The position numbers and the translations under genes were made by a program. From Deltaproteobacteria bacterium (lineage in GTDB: Bacteria > Myxococcota_A > Polyangia > JAAYKL01), in NCBI GenBank assembly GCA_016935665.1, contig JAFGQN010000244.1, positions 1-64,000 on the forward strand: a DNA stretch of 64,000 bases, given 5' to 3'. The notes under the pieces are model-generated. The model was not told the DNA's origin. It searched no databases and saw only the letters and a program-made list of their open reading frames with translations. The stretch's first letter is position 1. Each line of letters starts with the position of its first letter. Positions 49,481 to 58,897 of the stretch are shown here, piece by piece.

Positions 49481-50287
49481 ATGATGATGAAGAAAACAGC
49501 GATGTCGGTAAAACATGGAATTCTGGCGGGGCTGATAGGGGCAATTGTATTTGTACTGGGGGCTCAAGACGAGGTTTGCGCTTCTTCAACAATGAAGATG
49601 GCGGAACGTCTTGCCACCCTAAGAAAAGAAGTCGACGGTCTGTCGGGAGAACTTGAAGAAAGAAAAGAAGAAGTAAAAGGGCGTATTCGGTCCTATGCCA
49701 CGCAGAAAGCAGAACTGGAAGCAGAAATTCAACGTGCAAAGATGCGTTTGGCGCAGCTTCGTGAATCTCATTCAAAGCGAGTGGAACAATTGAGCGAGGA
49801 GGATACGCAGATTGCGGTCCTGACTCCGGCTGTTTTGGAGTCCATTGGTATCTTGAAAAACAAAGTGGCGTCGGGGATTCCGTTTAAGCGCGATGAGCGA
49901 ATTGCACAGCTGGATCGATTGATTCGGCAGATTGATGACAAGCTGCTTCATCCCGTAAACGCGTTTGCCAGACTTTGGGACCAAACGGAAGATGAATTTC
50001 GACTGGCCAGAGAAAGTGGCATGTACAAGCAGGTCATTTCGCTCGACGGTAAAGAAGTTTTGGCAGATGTGGTGCGCATTGGCATGGTGGCCATGTATGT
50101 GCAAACCAAAGACGGAAAAGTAGGTAAAAGCGTGCACCGCAACGGTGAGTGGCATTTCGAAACGATTCGGAATACCGAGCAGCGCAGACAGGTGTTGGTT
50201 CTGTTCGATTCATTCAAAAAGCAGATACGCACCGGATTGTTTGTTCTTCCAAACGCGGTTGGAACAACGTCAAAAGGGATGAAGTGA
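49481..50287 (+). CDS. DUF3450-like coiled-coil periplasmic protein
   Basis: Start MMMKKTAMSVKHG with signal peptide; coiled coil; 'RIAQLDRLIRQIDD', 'GMYKQVISLDGKEVLADVVRIGMVAMYVQTKDGKVG'; first member of an ExbB/TonB cassette. Confidence 0.85.
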   Translation: MMMKKTAMSVKHGILAGLIGAIVFVLGAQDEVCASSTMKMAERLATLRKEVDGLSGELEERKEEVKGRIRSYATQKAELEAEIQRAKMRLAQLRESHSKRVEQLSEEDTQIAVLTPAVLESIGILKNKVASGIPFKRDERIAQLDRLIRQIDDKLLHPVNAFARLWDQTEDEFRLARESGMYKQVISLDGKEVLADVVRIGMVAMYVQTKDGKVGKSVHRNGEWHFETIRNTEQRRQVLVLFDSFKKQIRTGLFVLPNAVGTTSKGMK

Positions 50288-51750
50288 TGAAGTTGCGAAT
50301 ACAGATATTGTTGGTTTGGCTGGTGATAATGGCCAAAGTTGAAGTCGCGGCTGCGGATGACTTTTTTGATGCGTATCAAAAGGAATTTGCCTTTTTGGAG
50401 GCGGAGCGAAAGGCCTTAAAAAAGCGAATCGACGAGGTGGAAAACGAAACAAACAAAAAAGAAGCCGCTGCCAAAAAAGAATTGAGTGTATTGCAAAGTC
50501 AGCTTTTGGCCATTCACAACAGGGCGGACAGCATCGAGATGGATTTGGATGAAACAGCGCGTGACAACACGGATATGGAAGAACGTCAGGACATGCTCAA
50601 AGAGACGCTGGCCAGGGCTCAGGAAACAATAGAACAATATGGGTTCGATGTTTCAGCGCCTTCTGACAACGTGGATGTCCAGGCCACGCAGATAGTGAAT
50701 CTATTCAAATTGGTGCAGCAGGCGTATGACATGGGGGCAACAACGGCTGTTTCCGAAGGAGATTTCTTTTTAACCAACGGTAAAAAGGTTAAAGGAAAAA
50801 TTCTGACCATCGGTCATATTGCGGCTTACGGCATTTCAGATGCCGGGGGCGGTGTGTTGGCACCGGCGGGCAGTGGTCGCTACAAGGTCTGGGACAAAAC
50901 CACAAAAAAAACGGCGGCGATGATGGTTGGCGGACAGTTTCCCAGTGAAATGCCAATCTTCCTGTACGAATCCATGGAAAAGCCGGTTGAGCACAAAGAC
51001 GAAAAATCATGGAAGCAGATAGTCGACAGCGGCGGCATCATTGCGTGGATCATTGTTGGACTGGGGGCGATCGCTGTTTTGATGATTCTGGCGCGGGTGA
51101 TCATTTTGATTGTGGCGGGAACGCGTACCGAAAAGCTAATCGTTTCCGTGAGCGAACTGGTGCGCGGCGGTCAGATGGAAAAAGCGCTTGCAAAGTGTAA
51201 AAAGGCCAAAGGCGCCGCAGCCCATGTGCTGCGCGTGACCATTGAAAATCTGCACAAAGAGCGGGAAAAAATAGACGACATCGTTTCTGAAGCAATTCTG
51301 AATAAAGCGCCAATGGTGGACCGATTCAATACCTCTATTTTGGTTGCTGCGTCAGTGGCACCGCTTCTGGGGTTGTTGGGAACGGTAACAGGTATGATTT
51401 CCACCTTTGACATCATCACCGAACACGGCACCGGTGATCCCAAAATGTTGTCCGGTGGCATTTCTGAAGCGTTGGTGACAACGGAACTGGGCTTGATTGT
51501 AGCCATTCCAGCGCTGTTGTTTGGGACGTTGCTCAGCGGCAGAGCGAGTGCCATCATGGATGCGATGGAGAGAGCGGCGTTGCAGATAATTAATATTGAC
51601 GATGTGAAAAACAAATCCGTTGAAAACGAAAATGATGCACAAAGCGATGGCAAATCGCCTCGTTCCGACGGAGGGAAACCCGCTTCCGAATCGAAAGATG
51701 TTCCATCATCTGCCGGCATTTCCAGAAAACCCGCTGAGGCAGCCGTATGA
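50287..51750 (+). CDS. MotA/TolQ/ExbB proton channel family protein with N-terminal periplasmic coiled coil (TtpC-like)
   Basis: ATGA-type overlap with the preceding gene; 'VAASVAPLLGLLGTVTGMISTFDIITEHGTGDPKMLSGGISEALVTTELGLIVAIPALL'. Confidence 0.93.
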   Translation: MKLRIQILLVWLVIMAKVEVAAADDFFDAYQKEFAFLEAERKALKKRIDEVENETNKKEAAAKKELSVLQSQLLAIHNRADSIEMDLDETARDNTDMEERQDMLKETLARAQETIEQYGFDVSAPSDNVDVQATQIVNLFKLVQQAYDMGATTAVSEGDFFLTNGKKVKGKILTIGHIAAYGISDAGGGVLAPAGSGRYKVWDKTTKKTAAMMVGGQFPSEMPIFLYESMEKPVEHKDEKSWKQIVDSGGIIAWIIVGLGAIAVLMILARVIILIVAGTRTEKLIVSVSELVRGGQMEKALAKCKKAKGAAAHVLRVTIENLHKEREKIDDIVSEAILNKAPMVDRFNTSILVAASVAPLLGLLGTVTGMISTFDIITEHGTGDPKMLSGGISEALVTTELGLIVAIPALLFGTLLSGRASAIMDAMERAALQIINIDDVKNKSVENENDAQSDGKSPRSDGGKPASESKDVPSSAGISRKPAEAAV

Positions 51751-52382
51751 CACCGTCTTATGTCGAGCAACTGTCCAGCTACCTCAAAAGTGGTGGCTTT
51801 GTCATGGTGCCGCTGGTGCTTCTGGCGGGCGTATTGTGGTTTGGTTTGGGCTTTCGCATGTTCACTTTGCGCAGGGGGTCGTCCCGGACTGTCCGCAAGC
51901 TGATTGAACGCTGGCACAGCGGCCGTCGCCAGCGCGTTAAGGGGATTATTCCAAGAGCGATTGCGATGGCGTTGTCGGAACTGCGTCCTGGCGTGCCCGA
52001 TATTCGCCATCGGCTTACCAGTAAACTGGCGCCATTTGATGTGGAGATGGAACGATACTCTGTGCTTACCAAAGCCATTGTAGCAGTGGCGCCCCTTTTG
52101 GGGCTTTTGGGGACAGTGTCTGGCATGATAGAAACGTTTGATTCTTTGGCCGACATGTCGTTGTTTGCGCAATCTGGAGGAATTGCCGGTGGCATCTCGC
52201 TGGCATTGTTCACAACGCAAATGGGGCTGGCAGTGGCGATACCCGGTTTGCTGATTGGTCGTGTTCTCGATCAGCGCCAGACATCACTGCAAATGGAAAT
52301 TCAAAAGATAAAAGATGTTGTGGCTTCTCTGGATAGCCACGCCACAAAGGCCCCTTGGGACTATCAAGGAAAAGTGGCATGA
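51747..52382 (+). CDS. exbB: Second MotA/TolQ/ExbB proton channel family protein
   Basis: 'IVAVAPLLGLLGTVSGMIETFDSLADMSLFAQSGGIAGGISLALFTTQMGLAVAIPGLL'; 4-bp overlap. Confidence 0.94.
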   Translation: MTPSYVEQLSSYLKSGGFVMVPLVLLAGVLWFGLGFRMFTLRRGSSRTVRKLIERWHSGRRQRVKGIIPRAIAMALSELRPGVPDIRHRLTSKLAPFDVEMERYSVLTKAIVAVAPLLGLLGTVSGMIETFDSLADMSLFAQSGGIAGGISLALFTTQMGLAVAIPGLLIGRVLDQRQTSLQMEIQKIKDVVASLDSHATKAPWDYQGKVA

Positions 52383-52783
52383 GATATTTTAGAAAGAAAA
52401 ATACCAATACGGGCGTGGACATTTCTCCCCTCATCGATATGGTGTTTATTTTGCTCATCTTTTTTATGGTGTCGACGACATTCGTGAAAGATATGAAAAT
52501 TGATATCGAGAGACCAGGGGCCGCCAGCGCGTCACCGGCATCCACCAAATCCATTCGCATTCATCTTGATCGTACTGGCAATCTTTACATTGAAGGGCAA
52601 CCCATTAAGCCGTGGATGCTGCAAAGTCGCGTTAGAGATTTACTGAAAGGCGGCGCATCTGGCCAGGTGCTGGTGATTACCGATCGCCTGGTACCTGCCG
52701 AGAAGCTTGTCGAAGCGGTGGATCAGTGTCGGCTGGCCGGCGCAACAGATGTGGGCGTGGCAACGGAAAAAGAAGCGGGCTAG
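52379..52783 (+). CDS. exbD: ExbD/TolR family biopolymer transport protein
   Basis: 'MRYFRKKNTNTGVDISPLIDMVFILLIFFMVSTTFVKD'; ATGA overlap with upstream gene. Confidence 0.95.
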   Translation: MRYFRKKNTNTGVDISPLIDMVFILLIFFMVSTTFVKDMKIDIERPGAASASPASTKSIRIHLDRTGNLYIEGQPIKPWMLQSRVRDLLKGGASGQVLVITDRLVPAEKLVEAVDQCRLAGATDVGVATEKEAG

Positions 52784-52814
52784 CCCAGGGCAACGAGACA
52801 ACGGATTGGTGAAC

Positions 52815-53471
52815 ATGCATTTATATTCAAAACAGGAGCGTCTTGCGCGTTTTGCCATTGCCTTGCTGGTAATGATTCTGGGAAGCGCCGGTGTGTTGTC
52901 ATTGGTGCTGGCCATGAACAGCCTGACACCTCCCAAAAAGGAAGCCAAAGTCGACTACAAGGAAATGACGGCAGCGCAAAAGAAAAAGCCAAAGCCCAAA
53001 AAGAAGCGACGCGAGCAAAAAAAGCAGCGGCCGAAGCGCACGACCCGAAAAGCGGCGCCGGCCCCTGTGATTTCCACTGCGATTTCGGGACTGAGTTTTG
53101 ATTTACCGCAAATGGAGGGGTTTGGTTTGGGAGAAGCAGTGGACCAACTGATTGGTGAACAGGCTGTTAAAGATATGGTGATGACGCCGGAGTCTGTGGA
53201 TGTTGTTCCCGAGCCTGTGTACGAAGGAACGCTGGAATATCCAGCCCGCGCCAGACGAAACAATCAGGAAGGGTATGTGGTGATTAACATGCTGATTGGT
53301 GCGGACGGTGCCGTTGAAAAAGTCAATGTGTTGGAATCGGTGCCTGTGGGCGTGTTCGATAGTGTCACGTTGAACTGGGCGAAAAATCTGCGGTTCACGC
53401 CGGCCTATTACAACGGCAAACCGGTCAAGACATGGGCGCGTCGCAGAATACCGTTCAAATTGAGTGGGTGA
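52815..53471 (+). CDS. tonB: TonB family energy transducer
   Basis: N-terminal TM anchor, Lys/Pro-rich linker, C-terminal 'YPARARRNNQEGYVVINMLIGADGAVEKVNVLESVPVGVFDSVTLNWAKNLRFTPAYYNGKPV'. Confidence 0.95.
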   Translation: MHLYSKQERLARFAIALLVMILGSAGVLSLVLAMNSLTPPKKEAKVDYKEMTAAQKKKPKPKKKRREQKKQRPKRTTRKAAPAPVISTAISGLSFDLPQMEGFGLGEAVDQLIGEQAVKDMVMTPESVDVVPEPVYEGTLEYPARARRNNQEGYVVINMLIGADGAVEKVNVLESVPVGVFDSVTLNWAKNLRFTPAYYNGKPVKTWARRRIPFKLSG

Positions 53472-53474
53472 TTT

Positions 53475-54653
53475 ATGAAGTTGAAACAACGACAGTTATT
53501 AGTTGGTGCTCTGGTGGGAATGTTCTTATCAATTGGAGCAACGCTGGGGGCAACCCCAAAAAAGGAAACCCGGATTGAAGAAGAGATAAATACGTTGGCA
53601 CTTGTATCTGTGCTTATTTCGGACAAACATTTTGATCGCGCGGTGCACATGCTGGAGCAAATCGATTTGAAAAAATCGGGCGTGGATAAAGCACACTATT
53701 ATTTGCTGTTGGGGCTTGCACATTTGTCGCTTTCCAATGTGGAACCCGCGTATGCAGCGCTTAAGGCATCTGTTAAAAACGGGCAATCCGACCCGATGGT
53801 GTATGTGTTTTTGGCGCAGGCGGCATTTAAGCTGGCAAAATACAAAGAGACCGTTGAATTTGTAGACGCATCCAAAGGCGCAGGCAACGCGATAGCGGCG
53901 ACGCATATGCTTAAAGCCAACGCGTGCTGGAAATTGAACGATTATCATGGCGCATGGAAGGCGTTGCAAAACGGTATTGCGCGATTTCCCGATAACGCCG
54001 AAATGAAACGTTCATCAGTACTTGTGCTGGTGGAAGCGGGGTTGTTCAGGCAGGCGATTGGCGAGGGCCGATCGTTTTTGACGGCCCATGACGTGAAACC
54101 CGAAGACTACACGGTGATTGCTGAAGCCTTCATGAATGGCGGCGCCCCTGAGGAAGCCATTTTGTTTTTGGAGGCGGCCAGGCTCACTTTCCCCAATGCA
54201 CCGGAATTAACAGTGCAATTGGCCCGTGCCTACATGAAGGCCGGCAATGAATTGATCAGTGCACGACTGTTTGAACATGCGGCGATGGAGAATGAAACAT
54301 TTTGTGCAGATGCGGCCGAACTCTATCGGCGCAATGGCCAGCATTACAATGCGCTGCGCATGAACGAGCGTATTGTGGCGCAGCAGCAGAAAATCCGCCA
54401 GCGGATGGGAATACTGCTCGAAATGTCCCGGTTCGAAGAAGCCGCGGGGCTGGCGCCCCGATTGTTTCGTCTGGGGCTTCTGGATGAGGCGGCGGTTCGA
54501 TACGGCCTCGCCTATGCACAATTTAAGAACGGCGAATTGAGTGAGGCGGAACAAACGCTCTCAAACATTTCAGATGAAGTCTATTTTAACAAAGCCATGG
54601 AGCTTCGACTGGCCATTGAACGGTGTCGCGCCGATGGCTGGCAATGCGATTAA
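53475..54653 (+). CDS. TPR-repeat periplasmic/secreted protein
   Basis: Signal peptide; 'AHYYLLLGLAHLSLSNVEPAYAALKASVKNGQSDPMVYVFLAQAAFKLAKYKE' and further TPR-like repeats. Confidence 0.85.
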   Translation: MKLKQRQLLVGALVGMFLSIGATLGATPKKETRIEEEINTLALVSVLISDKHFDRAVHMLEQIDLKKSGVDKAHYYLLLGLAHLSLSNVEPAYAALKASVKNGQSDPMVYVFLAQAAFKLAKYKETVEFVDASKGAGNAIAATHMLKANACWKLNDYHGAWKALQNGIARFPDNAEMKRSSVLVLVEAGLFRQAIGEGRSFLTAHDVKPEDYTVIAEAFMNGGAPEEAILFLEAARLTFPNAPELTVQLARAYMKAGNELISARLFEHAAMENETFCADAAELYRRNGQHYNALRMNERIVAQQQKIRQRMGILLEMSRFEEAAGLAPRLFRLGLLDEAAVRYGLAYAQFKNGELSEAEQTLSNISDEVYFNKAMELRLAIERCRADGWQCD

Positions 54654-57600
54654 ACGAAATCATTATGTTCAATATTTTTCTTAACCCCAATTGGGTAGTT
54701 GTTGTTGTGCTGATTCTGTATTCGACGGTTGCACGTGCGCAGGATATCCCTGGAAAAGTGCATGGTGTTCTATTTGAAGATGCCAAAAAAACGCCCATTC
54801 AAAACGTATCGATATTCAGTAAGGCCCGTCCGGACTCTGTGGTTGAAATTAACGATGGTGTGTTTGAATTGACGTTGCCCCCTGGCAGACATGAGCTGCT
54901 GGTGCATTTGGGAAACAGTGTGGTGGCGCGCCTTGGGGAAGTGGATGTGGTAGCGGGATACTCGGTTGAAGTGGTGGGCAGTATCAACGCCACGGGCGAT
55001 GTGACATCCATCCAGGTGGAAGGCATTTCAAAAATTGAGGTTCCCAAACAGGATGCCGCAGCAATGGAAAATGCGCAAATGTCTGCGTTGGAAGGTCGGG
55101 TTATTCACGCGGAGACCGGGGAAGGTATTGAGGGCGCACGGGTGTTTGTTCGTGGTCAGTCGGGCGAAGCGGTAACCGATGCGTCCGGGCATTTTCACTT
55201 TAATGTTCCGGTGGGCGTGCATGATGTTTCGGTCCTGCATCATCAATACGCTACGGTCACAAAAAAAAATGTGTCCGTGGTTGCCGATGCGCCCACAATT
55301 CTTGAAATAAAGGCCACACCACTCGGGGTGATGCTCCAGGATTATGTGGTGACCGCTCCACGCATCGAAGGCGGCACTGCATCATTGATGGAAGAACGAA
55401 AAGAGTCCACTGCTGTGGAGGACGTGATCGGTGCGGAACAAATGTCGAAAACCGGTGATTCCAATGCTGCATCGGCGTTGAAACGGGTGACGGGAATTAC
55501 TGTGGTGGGCGGCAAATATGTGTATGTGCGCGGCCTTGGGGAACGGTATTCATCCACATTGTTTAACGGCGCCATGTTGCCCAGTCCCGAACCGGAACGG
55601 CGCGTGATTCCGCTGGATATGTTCCCGTCTGGAATGCTCGAAAGTGTTGTGGTTCAAAAAACCTATAGCCCTGAACTGCCCGGAGAGTTTGGCGGCGGAG
55701 TGGTGATGTTGCGCAGCCGCAATTATCCATCGACATTGGTTTTTGATATTTCGGGCAGTGGCGAATTGCTCACCGGGACTACTTTTTCAAAGGGATGGAA
55801 AACCAAATCCGGCCCCACTGATTGGCTCGGTATTGACGGTGGATATCGATCCTTGCCAGGTGAATTTGTTGCTGCCACAAAGGACAAGGCGTTGGCAGTG
55901 GCGGACCTGGTCAATCCGGATGGCGGGTTTACGCCGGAGGAGCTGGAACATTTGGGTGAAATTATTCCCAAAAACTGGCACAACTGGAAAGGAACAGTGC
56001 CCCCCAATTGGGGATTGTCCTTAAGTGTGGGAAACACGTTTAAACTAAAGCGCGTTAAATTGGGGGTTCTTGGTTCAGCCATGTACGACAATGAATGGGA
56101 GAATGTGTCGCCCAAAATGGTAGTGTACAATATGTCGGAGGATTCACTCCGGGCATTCCATGAATACGATTTTGAGACCAACACCAATACCGTTAAGACA
56201 GCAGCGTTCCTTGCGGTGGGCCTTGAGTTTAGCGAACATCACAGTTTGCGCAGCACCACCATGCTCAATCGCATCAGTGACAAAATGACACGCTGGTATC
56301 AGGGACGAAACGACGACGCGAATACCACTATTCGGGTTTTCCGCAGTCGCTGGGTAGAGCGACAGCTGTTTTCGCAGCAGTTATTGGGCGAACACGTGTT
56401 TGAAAGGTTGCATGATCTGGGAGTGACCTATCGCTACACGTTTTCCCGCGCATCCCGTCTCGAACCATTGCGATTGACGGCCCGCCAGGATTACGAAGAC
56501 TCCACCGGGAACTGGCGACTCTCCGACAGGCCCGAAGGCAACAGCATTTTATACAGCGAGTTGTTTGATATCACCCATGATTTGGGAATGGAAGTGAGTT
56601 TGCCATTTGAGTTTAACGCGAGGAACAATCTGAAATTGTTTGCCGGCGGAGCATTGATGATTCGGGACAGAGAGGTGGATACACGCCGGTTTAAGTACGA
56701 CAGCAAACGATCCAACACGTTTCCCGGGTCCGGGGGACCACTCACGTTGAACGATTTTGGCCAATTGTTCGTGGACGAGTATATTGGGCCATTCACGTAT
56801 GAGGGCGAGATGTACAATGGCTTTCAGCTGTTGGAAGCAACGATGAATACCGACAATTACAGCGCCAGTCAGAATCTGTCGGCGGGATATGGTAAAGCGG
56901 AATTGCAGTTGGTGGATACAGTTAAAGTGATGGGCGGGGCACGGGTTGAAAAGTCGGACCAGAATGTAAAAACATTCGAACTGTTTAATCCTGCGGGAGA
57001 AGAGGTGAATGCCGGTTTGGAAACGCTGGATGTATTGCCGGCGGCGACTGTCTCCTGGGAATTTAAAGACGGAATGATTATCCGCGGAGGTTACGGACGC
57101 ACCGTATCTCGACCGGAGTTTCGCGAGATGTCTCCCGCGTTGTTTAACGATGTGACGGGCGGCAATCCGATTGTGGGCAATGAGGATCTGAAAAGAGCCG
57201 TCATTGACAACTTTGATGTGCGCTGGGACTGGTTTTTCGCTCCTGGCGAGATGATTTCCCTTGGCGGTTTTTTCAAACAGTTCGATCAGCCCATCGAAGT
57301 GACCATTCGTTCTGCCGCGCAGTTGCAGGTATCGTGGCAGAACGCGCGTTCGGCACGTAATTTTGGACTGGAATTTGATTTAAAAAAGAACTTCGACTGG
57401 ATTTCCGAATCGCTGAAAGATATCTATTTTGCTGCCAATGCGTCGGTGATTCGGTCTCAGGTAAAATTGGATCCCGATGGTATTCAAACCAACAACAACC
57501 GACCATTGCAGGGGCAGTCACCGTTTGTTCTCAACTGTCAGCTGGGCTACGACAATGTGGATAATGGCCGTTCCCTGATAATGCTTTACAATGTGTTTGG

Positions 57601-57826
57601 AAAGCGAATATCGGAGGTGGGGGCGCTGGGATTGCCGGATACGGTTGAGTTGCCGTTTCATTCGTTGAGCTTTGTGGCCAAAATGAAAGTGAAAGAGAAG
57701 TTTAAATTTAGTTTCAAGATAGGCAATATATTAAATCAGACCGTGGCGTTTACCCAGGGGGGCAAAATCCGCTGGAAATATAAAAAGGGCATCAGCTTCT
57801 CGGTAGGTGCGGGATTTTCCTATTAA
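54644..57826 (+). CDS. TonB-dependent receptor with two N-terminal carboxypeptidase-regulatory-like domains
   Basis: 'LEGRVIHAETGEGIEGARVFVRGQSGEAVTDASGHFHFNVPVG', TonB box-like 'DYVVTAPRI', plug 'ALKRVTGITVVGGKYVYVRGLGERYSSTLFNGAMLPSPEPERRVIPLDMFPSGMLESVVVQKTYSPELPGEFGGGVV'; C-terminal aromatic residue. Confidence 0.95.
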   Translation: MRLNEIIMFNIFLNPNWVVVVVLILYSTVARAQDIPGKVHGVLFEDAKKTPIQNVSIFSKARPDSVVEINDGVFELTLPPGRHELLVHLGNSVVARLGEVDVVAGYSVEVVGSINATGDVTSIQVEGISKIEVPKQDAAAMENAQMSALEGRVIHAETGEGIEGARVFVRGQSGEAVTDASGHFHFNVPVGVHDVSVLHHQYATVTKKNVSVVADAPTILEIKATPLGVMLQDYVVTAPRIEGGTASLMEERKESTAVEDVIGAEQMSKTGDSNAASALKRVTGITVVGGKYVYVRGLGERYSSTLFNGAMLPSPEPERRVIPLDMFPSGMLESVVVQKTYSPELPGEFGGGVVMLRSRNYPSTLVFDISGSGELLTGTTFSKGWKTKSGPTDWLGIDGGYRSLPGEFVAATKDKALAVADLVNPDGGFTPEELEHLGEIIPKNWHNWKGTVPPNWGLSLSVGNTFKLKRVKLGVLGSAMYDNEWENVSPKMVVYNMSEDSLRAFHEYDFETNTNTVKTAAFLAVGLEFSEHHSLRSTTMLNRISDKMTRWYQGRNDDANTTIRVFRSRWVERQLFSQQLLGEHVFERLHDLGVTYRYTFSRASRLEPLRLTARQDYEDSTGNWRLSDRPEGNSILYSELFDITHDLGMEVSLPFEFNARNNLKLFAGGALMIRDREVDTRRFKYDSKRSNTFPGSGGPLTLNDFGQLFVDEYIGPFTYEGEMYNGFQLLEATMNTDNYSASQNLSAGYGKAELQLVDTVKVMGGARVEKSDQNVKTFELFNPAGEEVNAGLETLDVLPAATVSWEFKDGMIIRGGYGRTVSRPEFREMSPALFNDVTGGNPIVGNEDLKRAVIDNFDVRWDWFFAPGEMISLGGFFKQFDQPIEVTIRSAAQLQVSWQNARSARNFGLEFDLKKNFDWISESLKDIYFAANASVIRSQVKLDPDGIQTNNNRPLQGQSPFVLNCQLGYDNVDNGRSLIMLYNVFGKRISEVGALGLPDTVELPFHSLSFVAKMKVKEKFKFSFKIGNILNQTVAFTQGGKIRWKYKKGISFSVGAGFSY

Positions 57827-58060
57827 TGGAATTGCTGCCGCACTGGCACAAATGATGTCTCGAAGTGGCACATGTTGCAGTTCTCGAATCGATTTTGTGG
57901 TGAAATTTTCACTGCCCCGTGGCCGTTAAACCAATAAATCCGGGCAAAAACACACTATCTCAACGAGGCGTTGAATAACACCGTTTTGGCACAGTCTTTG
58001 CTCAAATTCGCATCCATCGCGCATTGTACCGAAGTGTGTACCGAACTGTGGAGGAAAAAA

Positions 58061-58708
58061 ATGCAGCGTCAAAAAGCAAAACTGAGTGCCCTCATTTTTC
58101 CGTTGCTGTTTATCGCATTATTTACCATGTATGCGGTCCCTGCAGAGGCCGGTGGATATTTTGCCCAAAATCCCGATGAGCAACCGTCCATTTTTACTTA
58201 CGGATTGCGCGGTATCGGGGTTGGCGCCCTGGATGGGATGGCCGCGGGGTACCTGGTAATTTATTCGGAGATTAGCGATGTGGAAGAGTGGCGCATTTTT
58301 CTGGCAAGTACCGGTATTGGTGCAATGGGGGGCGCAGCGCTGGGGTTGGCAACGGGGTTCATCGATATGGCGATGTATAGCCGCTATCCCAGTGGCCATT
58401 ATGTGGGAATGGGCGCGATTATTTTGAGGGACGCGTTGTACGGCGCCCTGTTTGGCGGTTTGTTGGGAACGATTGGGGGGGGCGTGGCCGCTATCTTGAA
58501 TGAAGAGGGGAAAAGTGTGCCCCTTGGCGCCGCCATCGGGACGTTATCGGGCACCGCACTGGGGATTTTGATTGGCGTCATCGAAGGGCGAGTGTTGACT
58601 CGGCGACACGATTCCCACCGCCAGGCCCGGTTGCAGTTTGGGGTGACGCCTGTAATGACTGCGGAGCGGCGCTGGGTTCCATTGGCGGGTATCGCCGGAA
58701 CCTTTTAG
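58061..58708 (+). CDS. Glycine-rich (glycine-zipper-like) membrane protein
   Basis: TGGAGG RBS; signal peptide; 'GIGAMGGAALGLATGF', 'GALFGGLLGTIGGGVAAIL', 'GAAIGTLSGTALGILIGVIEG'. Confidence 0.65.
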   Translation: MQRQKAKLSALIFPLLFIALFTMYAVPAEAGGYFAQNPDEQPSIFTYGLRGIGVGALDGMAAGYLVIYSEISDVEEWRIFLASTGIGAMGGAALGLATGFIDMAMYSRYPSGHYVGMGAIILRDALYGALFGGLLGTIGGGVAAILNEEGKSVPLGAAIGTLSGTALGILIGVIEGRVLTRRHDSHRQARLQFGVTPVMTAERRWVPLAGIAGTF

Positions 58709-58897
58709 CTTTCGCCCTTTCCATTCGATGCCGTGAATTGTATCCAATTACATCACAACTGCTTAAAATTATTGAATATTGATATCCTACCTTGACCTTT
58801 GGCCAAAACAGAAGGAAACTCATACCGTTCGTGTACGCTAGTCACAATAACGCAGAGGTGGGCGAAATAAGTGCCGCATATTCTGCGAGGAGGTTTT

